A DNA stretch of 64,000 nt from an uncultured beta proteobacterium (GTDB taxonomy: Bacteria; Pseudomonadota; Gammaproteobacteria; Burkholderiales; Burkholderiaceae_B), in NCBI GenBank assembly GCA_903894155.1, contig CAITPF010000010.1, positions 1 to 64,000 on the forward strand, in the 5' to 3' direction. Under the pieces are notes generated by a model that had not been told where the DNA came from, did no database searches, and saw nothing but the letters and a program-made list of their open reading frames with translations. The position numbers were made by a program, and so were the translations under genes. This document shows, piece by piece, positions 42,049 through 50,349 of this stretch. The first letter of the stretch is position 1; each line of letters opens with the position of its first letter.

Positions 42049-43374
42049 TTACATGCCGAGATAAGCGGCGCGTACCTGTTCGTTGTTGATCAGCTCCTGG
42101 CCTGTGCCCGTGAGCGTGACGCTGCCGGTCTCGAGCACGTAGCCGCGGTCCGCGATCGCCAGCGCCGCCATGGCGTTTTGCTCGACAAGCAGGATGGTCA
42201 TTCCCTGCGCCTTGAGCGATCTCACGACGTTGAAGACCTCCTGCACGAGCAGCGGTGCCAGGCCCATGGAAGGCTCGTCGAGCAGCAGAAGCTTGGGCCG
42301 GCCCATCAGCGCGCGCCCGATCGCCAGCATTTGCTGCTGCCCGCCCGAAAGCGTCCCGGCGGGAAGCCTGCGCTTTTCCTTGAGGATCGGAAACATCGTG
42401 AAGATCTTTTCCATGTCGCCCTCGACCTGCTCCCGGGGCTGCGTGTAGGCGCCCAGGCGCAGGTTGTCCTCGATCGAGAGCGGCCCGAACACCTGCCGGC
42501 CCTCGGGGCTCTGGCAGATGCCGCGGCGCATGCGCATATCCGAGCGCAGCTTGCTGATATCGATGCCGTCGAATTCGATGCTGCCCGCGCGCATCGGCTG
42601 CACGCCCGAGAGCGTGCGCATAAAGGTGGTCTTGCCCGCGCCGTTGGCGCCCACCAGCGCAACCGTTTCGCCGCGCCTGACCTCGATGTCGATTCCCTTG
42701 AGCGCCTGGATGCGCCCGTACCAGCTCTCCAGATTGCGCACGCGCAAGAGCGGCTCGGCCTGCGCGGCTTGTGCGGCCTGCCCCGTGGCGGCAAGCGCCC
42801 CGGCGGTCCGCGCGCCGAGGCCGACCGATTCGGGCGCCAGGCTGGCGATGCGATGGAACAATTCGGCGAACTCGGCGCGCGCCGTGTCGCCGAACAGCGG
42901 ATCTTCGCGATCGAGAAAGGCGGCATCGATCTCGGCCCAGTCGGATTCCCGGAGTATTTCGCGCGCCAGCGGCATCGCGTAGCGCTCTTCGGCCGAGATG
43001 TGCGACTTCTGCCGGGTCGTGAAAAGACGCAGGTTCTTGAGGAACTCGGCGCGCCTGTCCGCGTGCAGACTGGCCTCGATCATCAGCGCGCGCAGCGTGC
43101 TCAGCTGGTCCGGCCCATTGCGGTGATCCTGTTGCAGCGGATCGAGGATCCCGGCGGCCCTTGAGCTGCGCTCGCGCATGATGCGAAACAGGAAGTCGTC
43201 TTCCTTGGGATGGTGGGCGCGGTCGACGAAATGCTCAAGGTAGTCGAATACGGAGTTGAAAAAGCGTGGGTCGACCGGCGCGCCTTCCTCGATCTCGCCG
43301 GCCACGTGGTCGATCGTCGTCGTCAGGCGCCAGAGGTTGCTGTGGTCTTCGCTGATGATGCGCAGTGCTTGCAT
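42049..43374 (-). CDS. Hemerythrin-like domain fused to LivF-type ABC ATPase
   Basis: A 441-residue fusion. Residues 1-175 form a helical HHE hemerythrin-like domain with the diiron ligands apparently complete: H11, H54 and E58 (HHPKED), H84, and H125 with E129 (HISAEE). A low-complexity Ala/Gln linker (about 188-207) follows. Residues 208-441 are a LivF ATPase with Walker A GANGAGKTT (242-250), signature LSGGQQQM (342-349) and Walker B LLLLDEPSMGL. LivF alone is about 235 residues. It lies 13 bp after livG, last in the livHMGF operon. The hemerythrin part could sense oxygen, NO or redox state and tune uptake; this is inference. Confidence 0.9.
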   Translation of the reverse strand: MQALRIISEDHSNLWRLTTTIDHVAGEIEEGAPVDPRFFNSVFDYLEHFVDRAHHPKEDDFLFRIMRERSSRAAGILDPLQQDHRNGPDQLSTLRALMIEASLHADRRAEFLKNLRLFTTRQKSHISAEERYAMPLAREILRESDWAEIDAAFLDREDPLFGDTARAEFAELFHRIASLAPESVGLGARTAGALAATGQAAQAAQAEPLLRVRNLESWYGRIQALKGIDIEVRRGETVALVGANGAGKTTFMRTLSGVQPMRAGSIEFDGIDISKLRSDMRMRRGICQSPEGRQVFGPLSIEDNLRLGAYTQPREQVEGDMEKIFTMFPILKEKRRLPAGTLSGGQQQMLAIGRALMGRPKLLLLDEPSMGLAPLLVQEVFNVVRSLKAQGMTILLVEQNAMAALAIADRGYVLETGSVTLTGTGQELINNEQVRAAYLGM

Positions 43375-43387
43375 GGCCGGGTCCTGG

Positions 43388-44149
43388 TTAGGCGTGCGTG
43401 CCGAGATAGGCCGCGATGACGTCCGGGTTGCGGCGGACTTCCTCGCCGGTGCCCTCGGCGAGTTTCTTGCCGTAATCGAGCACGAGGATCCTGTCCGACA
43501 GGTTCATGACCATCTTCATGTCGTGCTCGACGAGCACGACCGTCACGCCCGAATCGGCCACCTTGCGCACCAGCGCGTCCACCTCGATGGTTTCCTTCGG
43601 GTTCAGTCCTGCCGCAGGCTCGTCCAGAAAGATGATGCGTGGCTTGAGCGCCAGCGCCCGCGCGATTTCGAGCCGTTTGAGCGCGCCATAGGGCATGCTG
43701 TCGGCACGCGCGTCCAGGTATTGATCCAGGCCAACGAAACGCATGAGCTCGGACGCCTCCGCACGCAGGCTGGCGTCGCGCCGCGTGATCGCCGGAAACC
43801 GCAGGGCCGCGAACAGCGGATTGCGGTTTAGCCGCAGGTGCGCGCCGACCATCACGTTTTCGATCGCGTCCATGTTCATGCACACCTGCAGGTTCTGGAA
43901 GGTGCGCGCCACGCCGCGGCGGGCGAATTCGTTGGGAGCCTTGCCGCCAATCGATTCGCCGTCGAGCACGATGGTGCCGGCGGTCGGCGTGTAGACCCCG
44001 GTGATCAGGTTAAACAGCGTCGTCTTGCCCGCGCCATTTGGGCCGATGACCGCGTAGACGATGCCGGCATCGATCGTGAAGCTGACGTTCTGGACCGCCT
44101 TGACCCCGCCAAAGTGCACGGAGAGGTTGTTGACCTCAAGGAGCGCCAT
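43388..44149 (-). CDS. livG: Branched-chain-type ABC transporter ATPase LivG
   Basis: A 253-residue ATPase with Walker A GPNGAGKTT near residue 37, the LivG-type insertion after ARTFQNLQVC, signature MPYGALKRLE in place of LSGGQ, Walker B IIFLDEPAAGLNP and the switch His VLVEHDMK. It is the partner of the hemerythrin-LivF fusion. The start at 44149 lies 2 bp from the end of livM; the longer frame is overlap. HAAT-family importers of this kind in paa regions usually carry aromatic acids rather than leucine. Confidence 0.92.
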   Translation of the reverse strand: MALLEVNNLSVHFGGVKAVQNVSFTIDAGIVYAVIGPNGAGKTTLFNLITGVYTPTAGTIVLDGESIGGKAPNEFARRGVARTFQNLQVCMNMDAIENVMVGAHLRLNRNPLFAALRFPAITRRDASLRAEASELMRFVGLDQYLDARADSMPYGALKRLEIARALALKPRIIFLDEPAAGLNPKETIEVDALVRKVADSGVTVVLVEHDMKMVMNLSDRILVLDYGKKLAEGTGEEVRRNPDVIAAYLGTHA

Positions 44150-44151
44150 CG

Positions 44152-45084
44152 TCAGCTCCCCTTGCCGAAGCGGGCGGCCAGGGTCGGCACCAGCCCCCTG
44201 GGCATGAAAATCATGCATCCCATCAGCACCGCGCCAAACGCGACGGTTTCCCAGCCTTCAAGCGAGGAGAGCGCCTGGGGCAGCGCGGTCAGCAGCACCG
44301 CGCCGACGACCGAGCCGTACACCGACGCCATCCCGCCGATCACCACCATCGTGACCAGCTCGATCGAGTGGAAGAAGTCTGCGATATTGGGCGTGACGAA
44401 GCCGATGTAGTGCGCCGTGACGCTGCCCATGAGGCTTGCGAACATGGCCGAAATCACGAAGATGGAGACCTTGTAGCGCACGATGTTCACGCCCACGACC
44501 TGCGCGGCAACCTCTGAGCCGTGCAGAGCCCGCAGCGCGCGCCCGAAGGGGGAATCGATCAGGTTCAGGCTTGCCCAGACGCTGACCGACAGCAAAAGGG
44601 CGACGATCCAGTACCACTGGATATCGGTGGTGATGTCGTATCCCAGCAGCCCCATCGCGGGAACCGGCATGCCGTCAGGGCCGCCCGTGAGCGACGCTTC
44701 GTTGCGCAGGGCAATGTTGATGATGATGCCAAGGCCCAGCGTTGCCATGGCAAGGTAGTGGCCCTTGAGCTTGAAAATGGGACGCGCGACGATGGCCGCA
44801 AGCAGCGACGCGGCCAGCGCCCCCAGCGCCATCGCCAGCAGCGGATGCACGTTGAAGTGCGTCGGCAGCACGGCCGTCGCATAGGCGCCGATGCCGATGA
44901 AGCCGGCGTGCCCCAGGCTGATCTGGCCGGCGAAGCCGATCAGCAGATTCAGGCCCAGCACGATGATGGCGTTGATTGCCATGCGCGTGGCGAGGTCCAC
45001 GTAGAACTTGTTCGGCAGGACAAAGGGCAGGATGACCAGGATGGCCATGATGACGACCAGGCCGATATAGGCGCTTTTCTTCAT
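44152..45084 (-). CDS. livM: Branched-chain-type ABC transporter permease LivM
   Basis: A 310-residue membrane protein with 8-10 hydrophobic segments. GLNLLIGFAGQISLGHAGFIGIGAY and FGRALRALHGSEVAAQVVGVN are the usual LivM landmarks, the second being the cytoplasmic coupling loop. The start MKKSAYIGLVVI at 45084 is chosen by hydrophobicity and the 2-bp gap to livH. It forms the permease pore with LivH. Confidence 0.92.
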   Translation of the reverse strand: MKKSAYIGLVVIMAILVILPFVLPNKFYVDLATRMAINAIIVLGLNLLIGFAGQISLGHAGFIGIGAYATAVLPTHFNVHPLLAMALGALAASLLAAIVARPIFKLKGHYLAMATLGLGIIINIALRNEASLTGGPDGMPVPAMGLLGYDITTDIQWYWIVALLLSVSVWASLNLIDSPFGRALRALHGSEVAAQVVGVNIVRYKVSIFVISAMFASLMGSVTAHYIGFVTPNIADFFHSIELVTMVVIGGMASVYGSVVGAVLLTALPQALSSLEGWETVAFGAVLMGCMIFMPRGLVPTLAARFGKGS

Positions 45085-45086
45085 GC

Positions 45087-45962
45087 CTACACCCGATCCG
45101 TCGACTTGCCGCCGAACAGGCCGCGCGGCATGAAGAACAGCATGAGCAGGATCAGCACGAAGGGAATCGCGTCCTTGTAGGCCGACGATACGTAACCGGC
45201 GCCCATCGCCTCGAGGATGCCGACGATCAGGCCCCCGAGCACCGCGCCCAGGCCATTGCCCAGTCCGCCCACGACCGCCGCGACGAACCCCTTGAGCCCC
45301 AGCATGATCCCCATGTCGTAGGAGGCCATCGTGATCGGCGCGACCAGGATGCCGCCCAGGGCGCCCAGCCCGGCGGACATGGCGAAACTCATGAACAACA
45401 CCCAGTTGGTGTTGATGCCGACCATTTCGGCGGCGACCCGGTTGAACGATGTGGCCAGCATGGCCTTGCCGCCCAGCGTACGGGTGAAGAAGTACCAGAG
45501 GGCGATGACGACGATCAGGGTGACGCCGAGCACCCACAGGCTCTGGGGCAGTAGCGTGGCGCCCAGGATTTCGATCGGGGCGTCGCCCGAGAACGCGGGC
45601 AGGCTGACCGTGCCCTTGCCGAGCGTGACTTGCACCAGGCCCCGGATGACCAGCGAGGCGCCAATCGTGATGATGATCAGGGTCACGGTCTCGGCGCCCT
45701 TGACCGGCTCGATCGCGAGTTTTTCGAGGGCCACGCCGACCAGCGCGGGAACCAGGATGGCGAAGACCAGCGCCAGGGCCAGCGGCAGCCCGCTATGGGC
45801 GAAGAACACCGCCAGCATCGCGCCCAGCATGATGAACTCGCCCTGGGCGAAGTTGATGACGTGGCTGGCGTTATAGATCAGGGTGAAACCCAGCGCCGCG
45901 AGGGCGTAGGTTGCGCCGACGGTGAGGCCGGAGAATAGGAACTGCAGGAATTGCGCCAGCAT
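45087..45962 (-). CDS. livH: Branched-chain-type ABC transporter permease LivH
   Basis: A 291-residue permease with about eight membrane segments, LIYNASHVINFAQGEFIMLGA near residues 28-48, and the coupling motif FNRVAAEMVGIN. It is the promoter-proximal gene of livHMGF on the minus strand. A good sigma70-like promoter lies about 100 bp upstream (see 46061-46089), next to an inverted repeat that overlaps the end of paaX, so PaaX control of this importer is plausible. Confidence 0.93.
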   Translation of the reverse strand: MLAQFLQFLFSGLTVGATYALAALGFTLIYNASHVINFAQGEFIMLGAMLAVFFAHSGLPLALALVFAILVPALVGVALEKLAIEPVKGAETVTLIIITIGASLVIRGLVQVTLGKGTVSLPAFSGDAPIEILGATLLPQSLWVLGVTLIVVIALWYFFTRTLGGKAMLATSFNRVAAEMVGINTNWVLFMSFAMSAGLGALGGILVAPITMASYDMGIMLGLKGFVAAVVGGLGNGLGAVLGGLIVGILEAMGAGYVSSAYKDAIPFVLILLMLFFMPRGLFGGKSTDRV

Positions 45963-46060
45963 GGTGCTCCCCGTCCTGACTTGTAATGGATGGTTTGATG
46001 AGGCGGTGCGTCGAGCGAAATGCCGCTGGACTCGGGATCGACCCGCGCTCAACCGGCGAG

Positions 46061-46089
46061 ATTTTGAAACCTGACGGCGCTTCTGTCAA
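46061..46089 (-). promoter_or_regulatory. Predicted sigma70 promoter of livHMGF
   Basis: On minus, a perfect -35 TTGACA (46089-46084) is followed by a 17-bp spacer and a -10-like CAAAAT (46066-46061), about 100 bp before the livH ATG. There is no other gene between it and livH. Confidence 0.55.
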
Positions 46090-46095
46090 TTAAGC

Positions 46096-46131
46096 GATAC
46101 AAAAAACTCAAAAATAAACTGATTTTGTATC
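46096..46131. promoter_or_regulatory. Candidate PaaX-type operator (inverted repeat) upstream of livH
   Basis: Exact 9-bp inverted repeat GATACAAAA (46096-46104) and TTTTGTATC (46123-46131), with an 18-bp AT-rich spacer. It sits just upstream of the livH -35 box and overlaps the paaX stop codon (46130-46132). The half-site TGATACA recurs at 47247-47253 in the paaX/paaN intergenic region, as expected for a shared regulator. Confidence 0.5.
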
Positions 46132-47173
46132 AGCAAACTGGCATTTCTTGCGGGTTAACCCTAGATTTTTGCCCGTTGGCCGGGGGGCAGATCAGGCAAA
46201 TCGCACCGCACGCGGGAGGCACGAGCGGATCTTCGTCGGCAAAGCGCATGCCGAGCCACGGGGCCGATTCGGGCGTCGATCCGCTGGCCAGTTGCAGGTG
46301 CTCGTCGATATGACGCTCCGAGGGCGCCAGCAGCCGGCGGTAAAGCTCTTTGCACAGCTGCCGGGCCTTCTGCCCGGGCCAATCGCGCGGCAGCAGCACA
46401 TCGGGCAGCTCCGGGTCGCGCAGCGTCAGGCGGCGGTAGTCGTGGATGAGCAGGGTGCGAAGCAGGAAGGCGCCCTCGTCGCCGATTTCGCGCTGGGGAT
46501 CCCAGCGCAACTTGTCCAGGACCGGCTGGTAGCGGCGAACGAACTCTGCGTACGATTCCCCCAGATGCGCCAGATCCCAGGCCATATTGACCAGGTTGGC
46601 GCCACTGGCGGATATATCTGACCCGGCGTCGGCCGCCACCATGGGCATGAGGAACTTGAGCAGATCGCCCATCCCGTCGGTGGTGAGCGCGTCGAACGCC
46701 TTGGTGAGGTCAGTGCCCGGGTGCACGAAGCAGTCCGAGCCGATCACGCCGAAACCCTGCCAGAACAAGGCGCGGCGCAGCTGCTGGCGCTGCTTGGGGT
46801 CGAGGTTGCCCACGGTCAGGATCAGGCGCCAGCGGCGATCCCAGATCGGCGCGTGCGACGCGTAGATATGGCGGGCCGATTCCTCGGAGCGGCGTGCGCC
46901 GCCGGGGGTGAGCATGTAGTCCGCGCGCCGGCCGAGCGCCTCGGATTGCAGCCAGCCTTCCTTGACCAGCCGGAAGATCGAGGTGCGGATCAGCCGCTCG
47001 TTGAGCTGCAGCGGTTCGAGCAGGCGGATCAGGCTGCCCAGCCAGACCCGGCCGCCACGCGGCAGGATGGCGTCACCGAATATCGACACGATCAGCGAGC
47101 CGGTTTTCATCCGGTCCTGTTGGCGGAATTCGGCGATTCGGTTCTCGATCGGGTCTATCACGGCAGCGTTCAT
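46130..47173 (-). CDS. paaX: Phenylacetate degradation transcriptional repressor PaaX
   Basis: A 347-residue GntR-like winged-helix regulator of the PaaX family. An N-terminal helix-turn-helix part includes LIVSIFGDAILPRGG, RLLEPLQLNERLIRTSIFRLV and GWLQSEALGRRADY. A C-terminal effector domain has DLAHLGESYAEFVRRY and LLIHDYRR. In E. coli PaaX represses paa promoters and is released by phenylacetyl-CoA. It is divergent from paaN across 208 bp. The start at ATG 47173 fits the family N-terminus; an ATG at 47227 would add 18 residues. It is upstream of the liv operon on the same strand. Confidence 0.93.
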   Translation of the reverse strand: MNAAVIDPIENRIAEFRQQDRMKTGSLIVSIFGDAILPRGGRVWLGSLIRLLEPLQLNERLIRTSIFRLVKEGWLQSEALGRRADYMLTPGGARRSEESARHIYASHAPIWDRRWRLILTVGNLDPKQRQQLRRALFWQGFGVIGSDCFVHPGTDLTKAFDALTTDGMGDLLKFLMPMVAADAGSDISASGANLVNMAWDLAHLGESYAEFVRRYQPVLDKLRWDPQREIGDEGAFLLRTLLIHDYRRLTLRDPELPDVLLPRDWPGQKARQLCKELYRRLLAPSERHIDEHLQLASGSTPESAPWLGMRFADEDPLVPPACGAICLICPPANGQKSRVNPQEMPVC

Positions 47174-47246
47174 CCAAGGGGAAAAGGGCAGCGCATTGTA
47201 TCCATGCGTGACTTGCACGGCGATCATGCCACTGACCCAAAAAAAA

Positions 47247-47297
47247 TGATACAGATTTCTTAAAAAGCTTGATCTAAGTGAATCATGTTGTGTTAAT
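47247..47297 (+). promoter_or_regulatory. Predicted paaN promoter with candidate PaaX site
   Basis: A -35-like TTGATC (47269-47274), a 17-bp spacer and a -10-like GTTAAT (47292-47297) lie about 85 bp before the paaN ATG. The half-site TGATACA (47247-47253) is just upstream. The segment TGAATCATGTTGTGTTAAT over the -10 partly resembles the E. coli PaaX site, which has a TGATTC...GTGTT pattern. Assignment is by eye. Confidence 0.45.
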
Positions 47298-47381
47298 CTT
47301 GCCGCCGGCAGACAACCGGCGGCGTGCAAAGGCGGGGCCGCCGCGACGCATCGAACAGGGCCCTCCAACAGGAAGAATCCA

Positions 47382-49049
47382 ATGTCAACGTCCTTATTTG
47401 AGAAGCATCGCGCCAAGCTGGAATCGGCGCTCGAGGCAATTCGTACGCGTGGCTACTGGCCCGCCTACAGCGAGATGCCCAGCCCCAAGGTGTACGGCGA
47501 AACGGCCCCCGACGACGGCAAGCGCGCCTTTGAGGCCCACCTCGGCAAACAGTTCAGCCTGGATCAGCCCGGGCAGACTGGCTGGCTGGGCGGCGAGCGA
47601 TCCCCCTACGGCGTAGCGCTTGATGTCCAGTACCCCGTATGCGATGTTGCCGCGCTCATCCGTGCAGGCCAGAAGGCCATGGCAGCCTGGCAGGCTCTTG
47701 GTTGCGAAGGCCGCACCGGCATTTGTGTCGAGATCCTCGAGCGGCTGAACCGCCAGAGCTTCGAGCTTGCGCACGCGGTCATGATGACGACCGGCCAGGG
47801 CTGGATGATGGCTTTCCAGGCTGGCGCCCCGCATGCGCAGGATCGCGGCCTTGAGGCCGTGACGTACGCCTACCGCGAGCAAAGCTTTATCCCCGCCGAG
47901 GCCACCTGGGAAAAGCCCCAGGGCAAGAACCCCCCGCTGGTCATGAAAAAGCGCTTTGAGGTCGTGGGCCGAGGCGTGGCCGTGGTCATCGGTTGCGCGA
48001 CCTTCCCCACCTGGAACACCTACCCGGGGCTCTTCGCAGCACTTGCGACCGGCAACCCCGTCATCGTCAAGCCACACCCCAACGCGATCCTGCCCGCCGC
48101 GATCAGCGTGCGCACCATCCGCCAGGCGCTGTCTGAAAACGGCATCGACCCGAATCTCGTCACGCTGTGCGTGGCGCGCGATAACGAGACCACCCAGCGA
48201 CTGGTGCGCGATCCCGCGGTGCGTTCCATTGACTTTACCGGCGGCAGCGCCTTTGGCAACTGGCTGGGCGAAAACTGCCGCCAGGCGCAACTGTACGCAG
48301 AACTCTCCGGCGTGAACAACGTGGTCATCGATTCCACCGATGCCTACAAGGCCATGATGCGCAACATTGCGTTCACGCTCTCGCTCTACTCGGGCCAGAT
48401 GTGCACCACCACGCAGGCCATCCTTGTGCCGGCCGGCGGCATCGAATCCGACGAAGGTCACAAGTCCTACGACGATGTCTGCGACGATCTCGCCCGCGCG
48501 ATCGAGGGTACGCTCGCCAAGCCTGAAGTGGCGTTCGCAGTGCTCGGTGCCGTGCAGTCACAGGACACCGTGCGCCGCATCGAGCTCGCCAACGGTGGCA
48601 CCATCGGTCGGGTCGTGCTGGCCTCGCGCAAGCTCGACAACCCGGATTTTCCCAACGGCGAATTCCGCACCCCCGCGCTGCTCGCTTGTGATGTGGCCGA
48701 CGAGGCCTTCTATATGGAAGAGCGCTTTGGCCCCATCACGTATGTCGTGAAGGTGGCTGACACCGCCGCCGCGGTCGCGCTATCGGAGCGCATCGTCGAT
48801 ACGCGCGGTGCGCTGACGGCCGGTCTCTACTCGACCAGCCAGCAGGTCGTCGATGCGATGACGCAGGCGACCTGGCGCTCCAAGGTTGCCCTGTCGGTCA
48901 ACCTCACCGGGGGCGTGTTCGTCAACCAGACCTCGGCCTTCTCCGATTACCACGGCACCGGCGGCAACCCGGCGGCCAACGCAAGCCTCTCCGATTCGGC
49001 CTTCGTGGCCAACCGGTTCCGCGTCGTCCAGCTGCGCTATCACGTGTAA
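47382..49049 (+). CDS. paaN: Phenylacetate degradation aldehyde dehydrogenase PaaN
   Basis: A 555-residue PaaN-type enzyme. It has an aldehyde-dehydrogenase fold with the catalytic Cys in SGQMCTTTQ, a general-base Glu in YAELSGVNN and the cofactor region CATFPTWNTYPGLFAALATGNPVIVKPHP. It corresponds to the dehydrogenase function that oxidises the ring-opened semialdehyde CoA ester. Unlike E. coli PaaZ (about 680 residues) it has no C-terminal MaoC hydratase domain, so ring cleavage of oxepin-CoA needs a separate hydratase. It is the first gene of the plus-strand paa operon, divergent from paaX. Confidence 0.93.
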   Translation: MSTSLFEKHRAKLESALEAIRTRGYWPAYSEMPSPKVYGETAPDDGKRAFEAHLGKQFSLDQPGQTGWLGGERSPYGVALDVQYPVCDVAALIRAGQKAMAAWQALGCEGRTGICVEILERLNRQSFELAHAVMMTTGQGWMMAFQAGAPHAQDRGLEAVTYAYREQSFIPAEATWEKPQGKNPPLVMKKRFEVVGRGVAVVIGCATFPTWNTYPGLFAALATGNPVIVKPHPNAILPAAISVRTIRQALSENGIDPNLVTLCVARDNETTQRLVRDPAVRSIDFTGGSAFGNWLGENCRQAQLYAELSGVNNVVIDSTDAYKAMMRNIAFTLSLYSGQMCTTTQAILVPAGGIESDEGHKSYDDVCDDLARAIEGTLAKPEVAFAVLGAVQSQDTVRRIELANGGTIGRVVLASRKLDNPDFPNGEFRTPALLACDVADEAFYMEERFGPITYVVKVADTAAAVALSERIVDTRGALTAGLYSTSQQVVDAMTQATWRSKVALSVNLTGGVFVNQTSAFSDYHGTGGNPAANASLSDSAFVANRFRVVQLRYHV

Positions 49050-49058
49050 GGATCTGCC

Positions 49059-49856
49059 ATGGCGTACGAAAACATTCTCTATGCCGTGCAGTCCGGGGTG
49101 GCGCGCATCACGCTTAACCGTCCGGACAAGCTCAACAGCTTTACGTCGGCCATGCATGCGGAGCTGCGCGCCGCGCTCGACGAGGTCCAGGCCGACTGCA
49201 CTGTGCGCGTGCTGGTGCTCACCGGTGCGGGAAGGGGCTTCTGCGCCGGCCAGGATCTCTCGGATCCCGAAGTGCAGTTCGTCGAAGGTCAGCCGCCGCC
49301 CGATATGGGCGACATCGTTGAAAAGAACTACAAGCCGCTCATCCTGACCCTGCAGAGCCTGCGCGTGCCGACCATCGCCGCGGTCAACGGCGTCGCGGCA
49401 GGCGCTGGCGCCAGCCTTGCGCTGGCATGCGATCTGGTCATCGCGACCAAGGCAGCGTCGTTCCTCCAGGCGTTCTCCAAGATTGGCCTGATCCCCGATA
49501 CCGGCGGCACCTGGTTCCTGCCGCAGCGCGTCGGAATGGCGCGGGCGATGGGGCTGGCGCTGCTTGCCGAAAAGCTCCCGGCGCAGAAGGCTGCCGATTG
49601 GGGGCTCATCTGGTCGGCAGTCGACGATGCCGAGTTTGCCCCCGCCGTGGATGCGCTCGCGCAGCAATTGGCGGTCGCCCCCACCAAGGCGCTCGTGCGT
49701 ACCCGCCAGGCCATGCACGCCGCGCCGGGCCACACGCTCGAGCAACAGCTTTCCATGGAAGCCGGGTTCATGCGAGAGCTTGGCCGCAGCCCCGACTATA
49801 TCGAGGGCGTCGCCGCCTTCACGGCCAAGCGCGCGCCGCGCTTCACCGGAAACTGA
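49059..49856 (+). CDS. paaG: Epoxyphenylacetyl-CoA isomerase PaaG
   Basis: A 265-residue crotonase-fold enzyme. ITLNRPDKLNSF starts the fold, the oxyanion loop is TGAGRGFCAGQDLSDP, and the active-site loop near residue 116-145 is GVAAGAGASLALACDLV. The FSKIGLIPDTGGTWFLP segment has the catalytic Asp. It isomerises ring-1,2-epoxyphenylacetyl-CoA to oxepin-CoA and later shifts a double bond. Its start is 9 bp after paaN and its stop 5 bp before paaI. Confidence 0.92.
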   Translation: MAYENILYAVQSGVARITLNRPDKLNSFTSAMHAELRAALDEVQADCTVRVLVLTGAGRGFCAGQDLSDPEVQFVEGQPPPDMGDIVEKNYKPLILTLQSLRVPTIAAVNGVAAGAGASLALACDLVIATKAASFLQAFSKIGLIPDTGGTWFLPQRVGMARAMGLALLAEKLPAQKAADWGLIWSAVDDAEFAPAVDALAQQLAVAPTKALVRTRQAMHAAPGHTLEQQLSMEAGFMRELGRSPDYIEGVAAFTAKRAPRFTGN

Positions 49857-49861
49857 TCCTG

Positions 49862-50335
49862 ATGCCCCACACGCAACACAACCCGCAAGCGCTTGCACGC
49901 GACGTCGCCGCGGCGATGTGGGCGCGCGATCGCGCCACGCAGGCCCTCGATATGCAGATCGTCCGGGTGGCGCCTGGCGAAGCGGTGATCGCGATGCCGG
50001 TCAGCGCCGATATGCTCAACGGACACCAGACCTGCCACGGCGGCTACATCTTCACCCTGGCCGACAGCGCGTTTGCCTACGCGTGCAACAGCCACAACCA
50101 GAACACGGTCGCGGCGGCCGCGCACATCGATTTCCTGGCGCCGGCCCACGAGGGCGATGTGCTGGAGGCCGAGGCCATCGAGCGATCGCTCGCCGGGCGC
50201 ACGGGCGTCTACGACGTCACGGTGCGTATCCGCGGGGGCAAGACGTGCGCGTTGTTCCGCGGCAAGAGCTATCGCGTCAGCGGCGAAGTGATCCAGCGCA
50301 GCGCGCCCGAAGGGCAGCCAGCCCAACACAACTGA
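49862..50335 (+). CDS. paaI: Acyl-CoA thioesterase PaaI
   Basis: A 157-residue hotdog-fold thioesterase of the PaaI type. The active-site segment is NGHQTCHGGYIFTLADSAFAYACN, with the nucleophilic-water Asp in the helix, followed by AAAHIDFLAPAHEGD. It hydrolyses hydroxyphenylacetyl-CoA and similar dead-end esters, protecting the CoA pool during phenylacetate breakdown. It lies between paaG and paaK with gaps of 5 and 14 bp. The ATG at 49862 gives the expected length. Confidence 0.92.
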   Translation: MPHTQHNPQALARDVAAAMWARDRATQALDMQIVRVAPGEAVIAMPVSADMLNGHQTCHGGYIFTLADSAFAYACNSHNQNTVAAAAHIDFLAPAHEGDVLEAEAIERSLAGRTGVYDVTVRIRGGKTCALFRGKSYRVSGEVIQRSAPEGQPAQHN

Positions 50336-50349
50336 CAGAGGAGACCCCG

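Noticed and set aside
47174-47227. Upstream ATG for PaaX
   Set aside because: The additional 18 residues do not resemble the PaaX N-terminus and would run into the promoter region.
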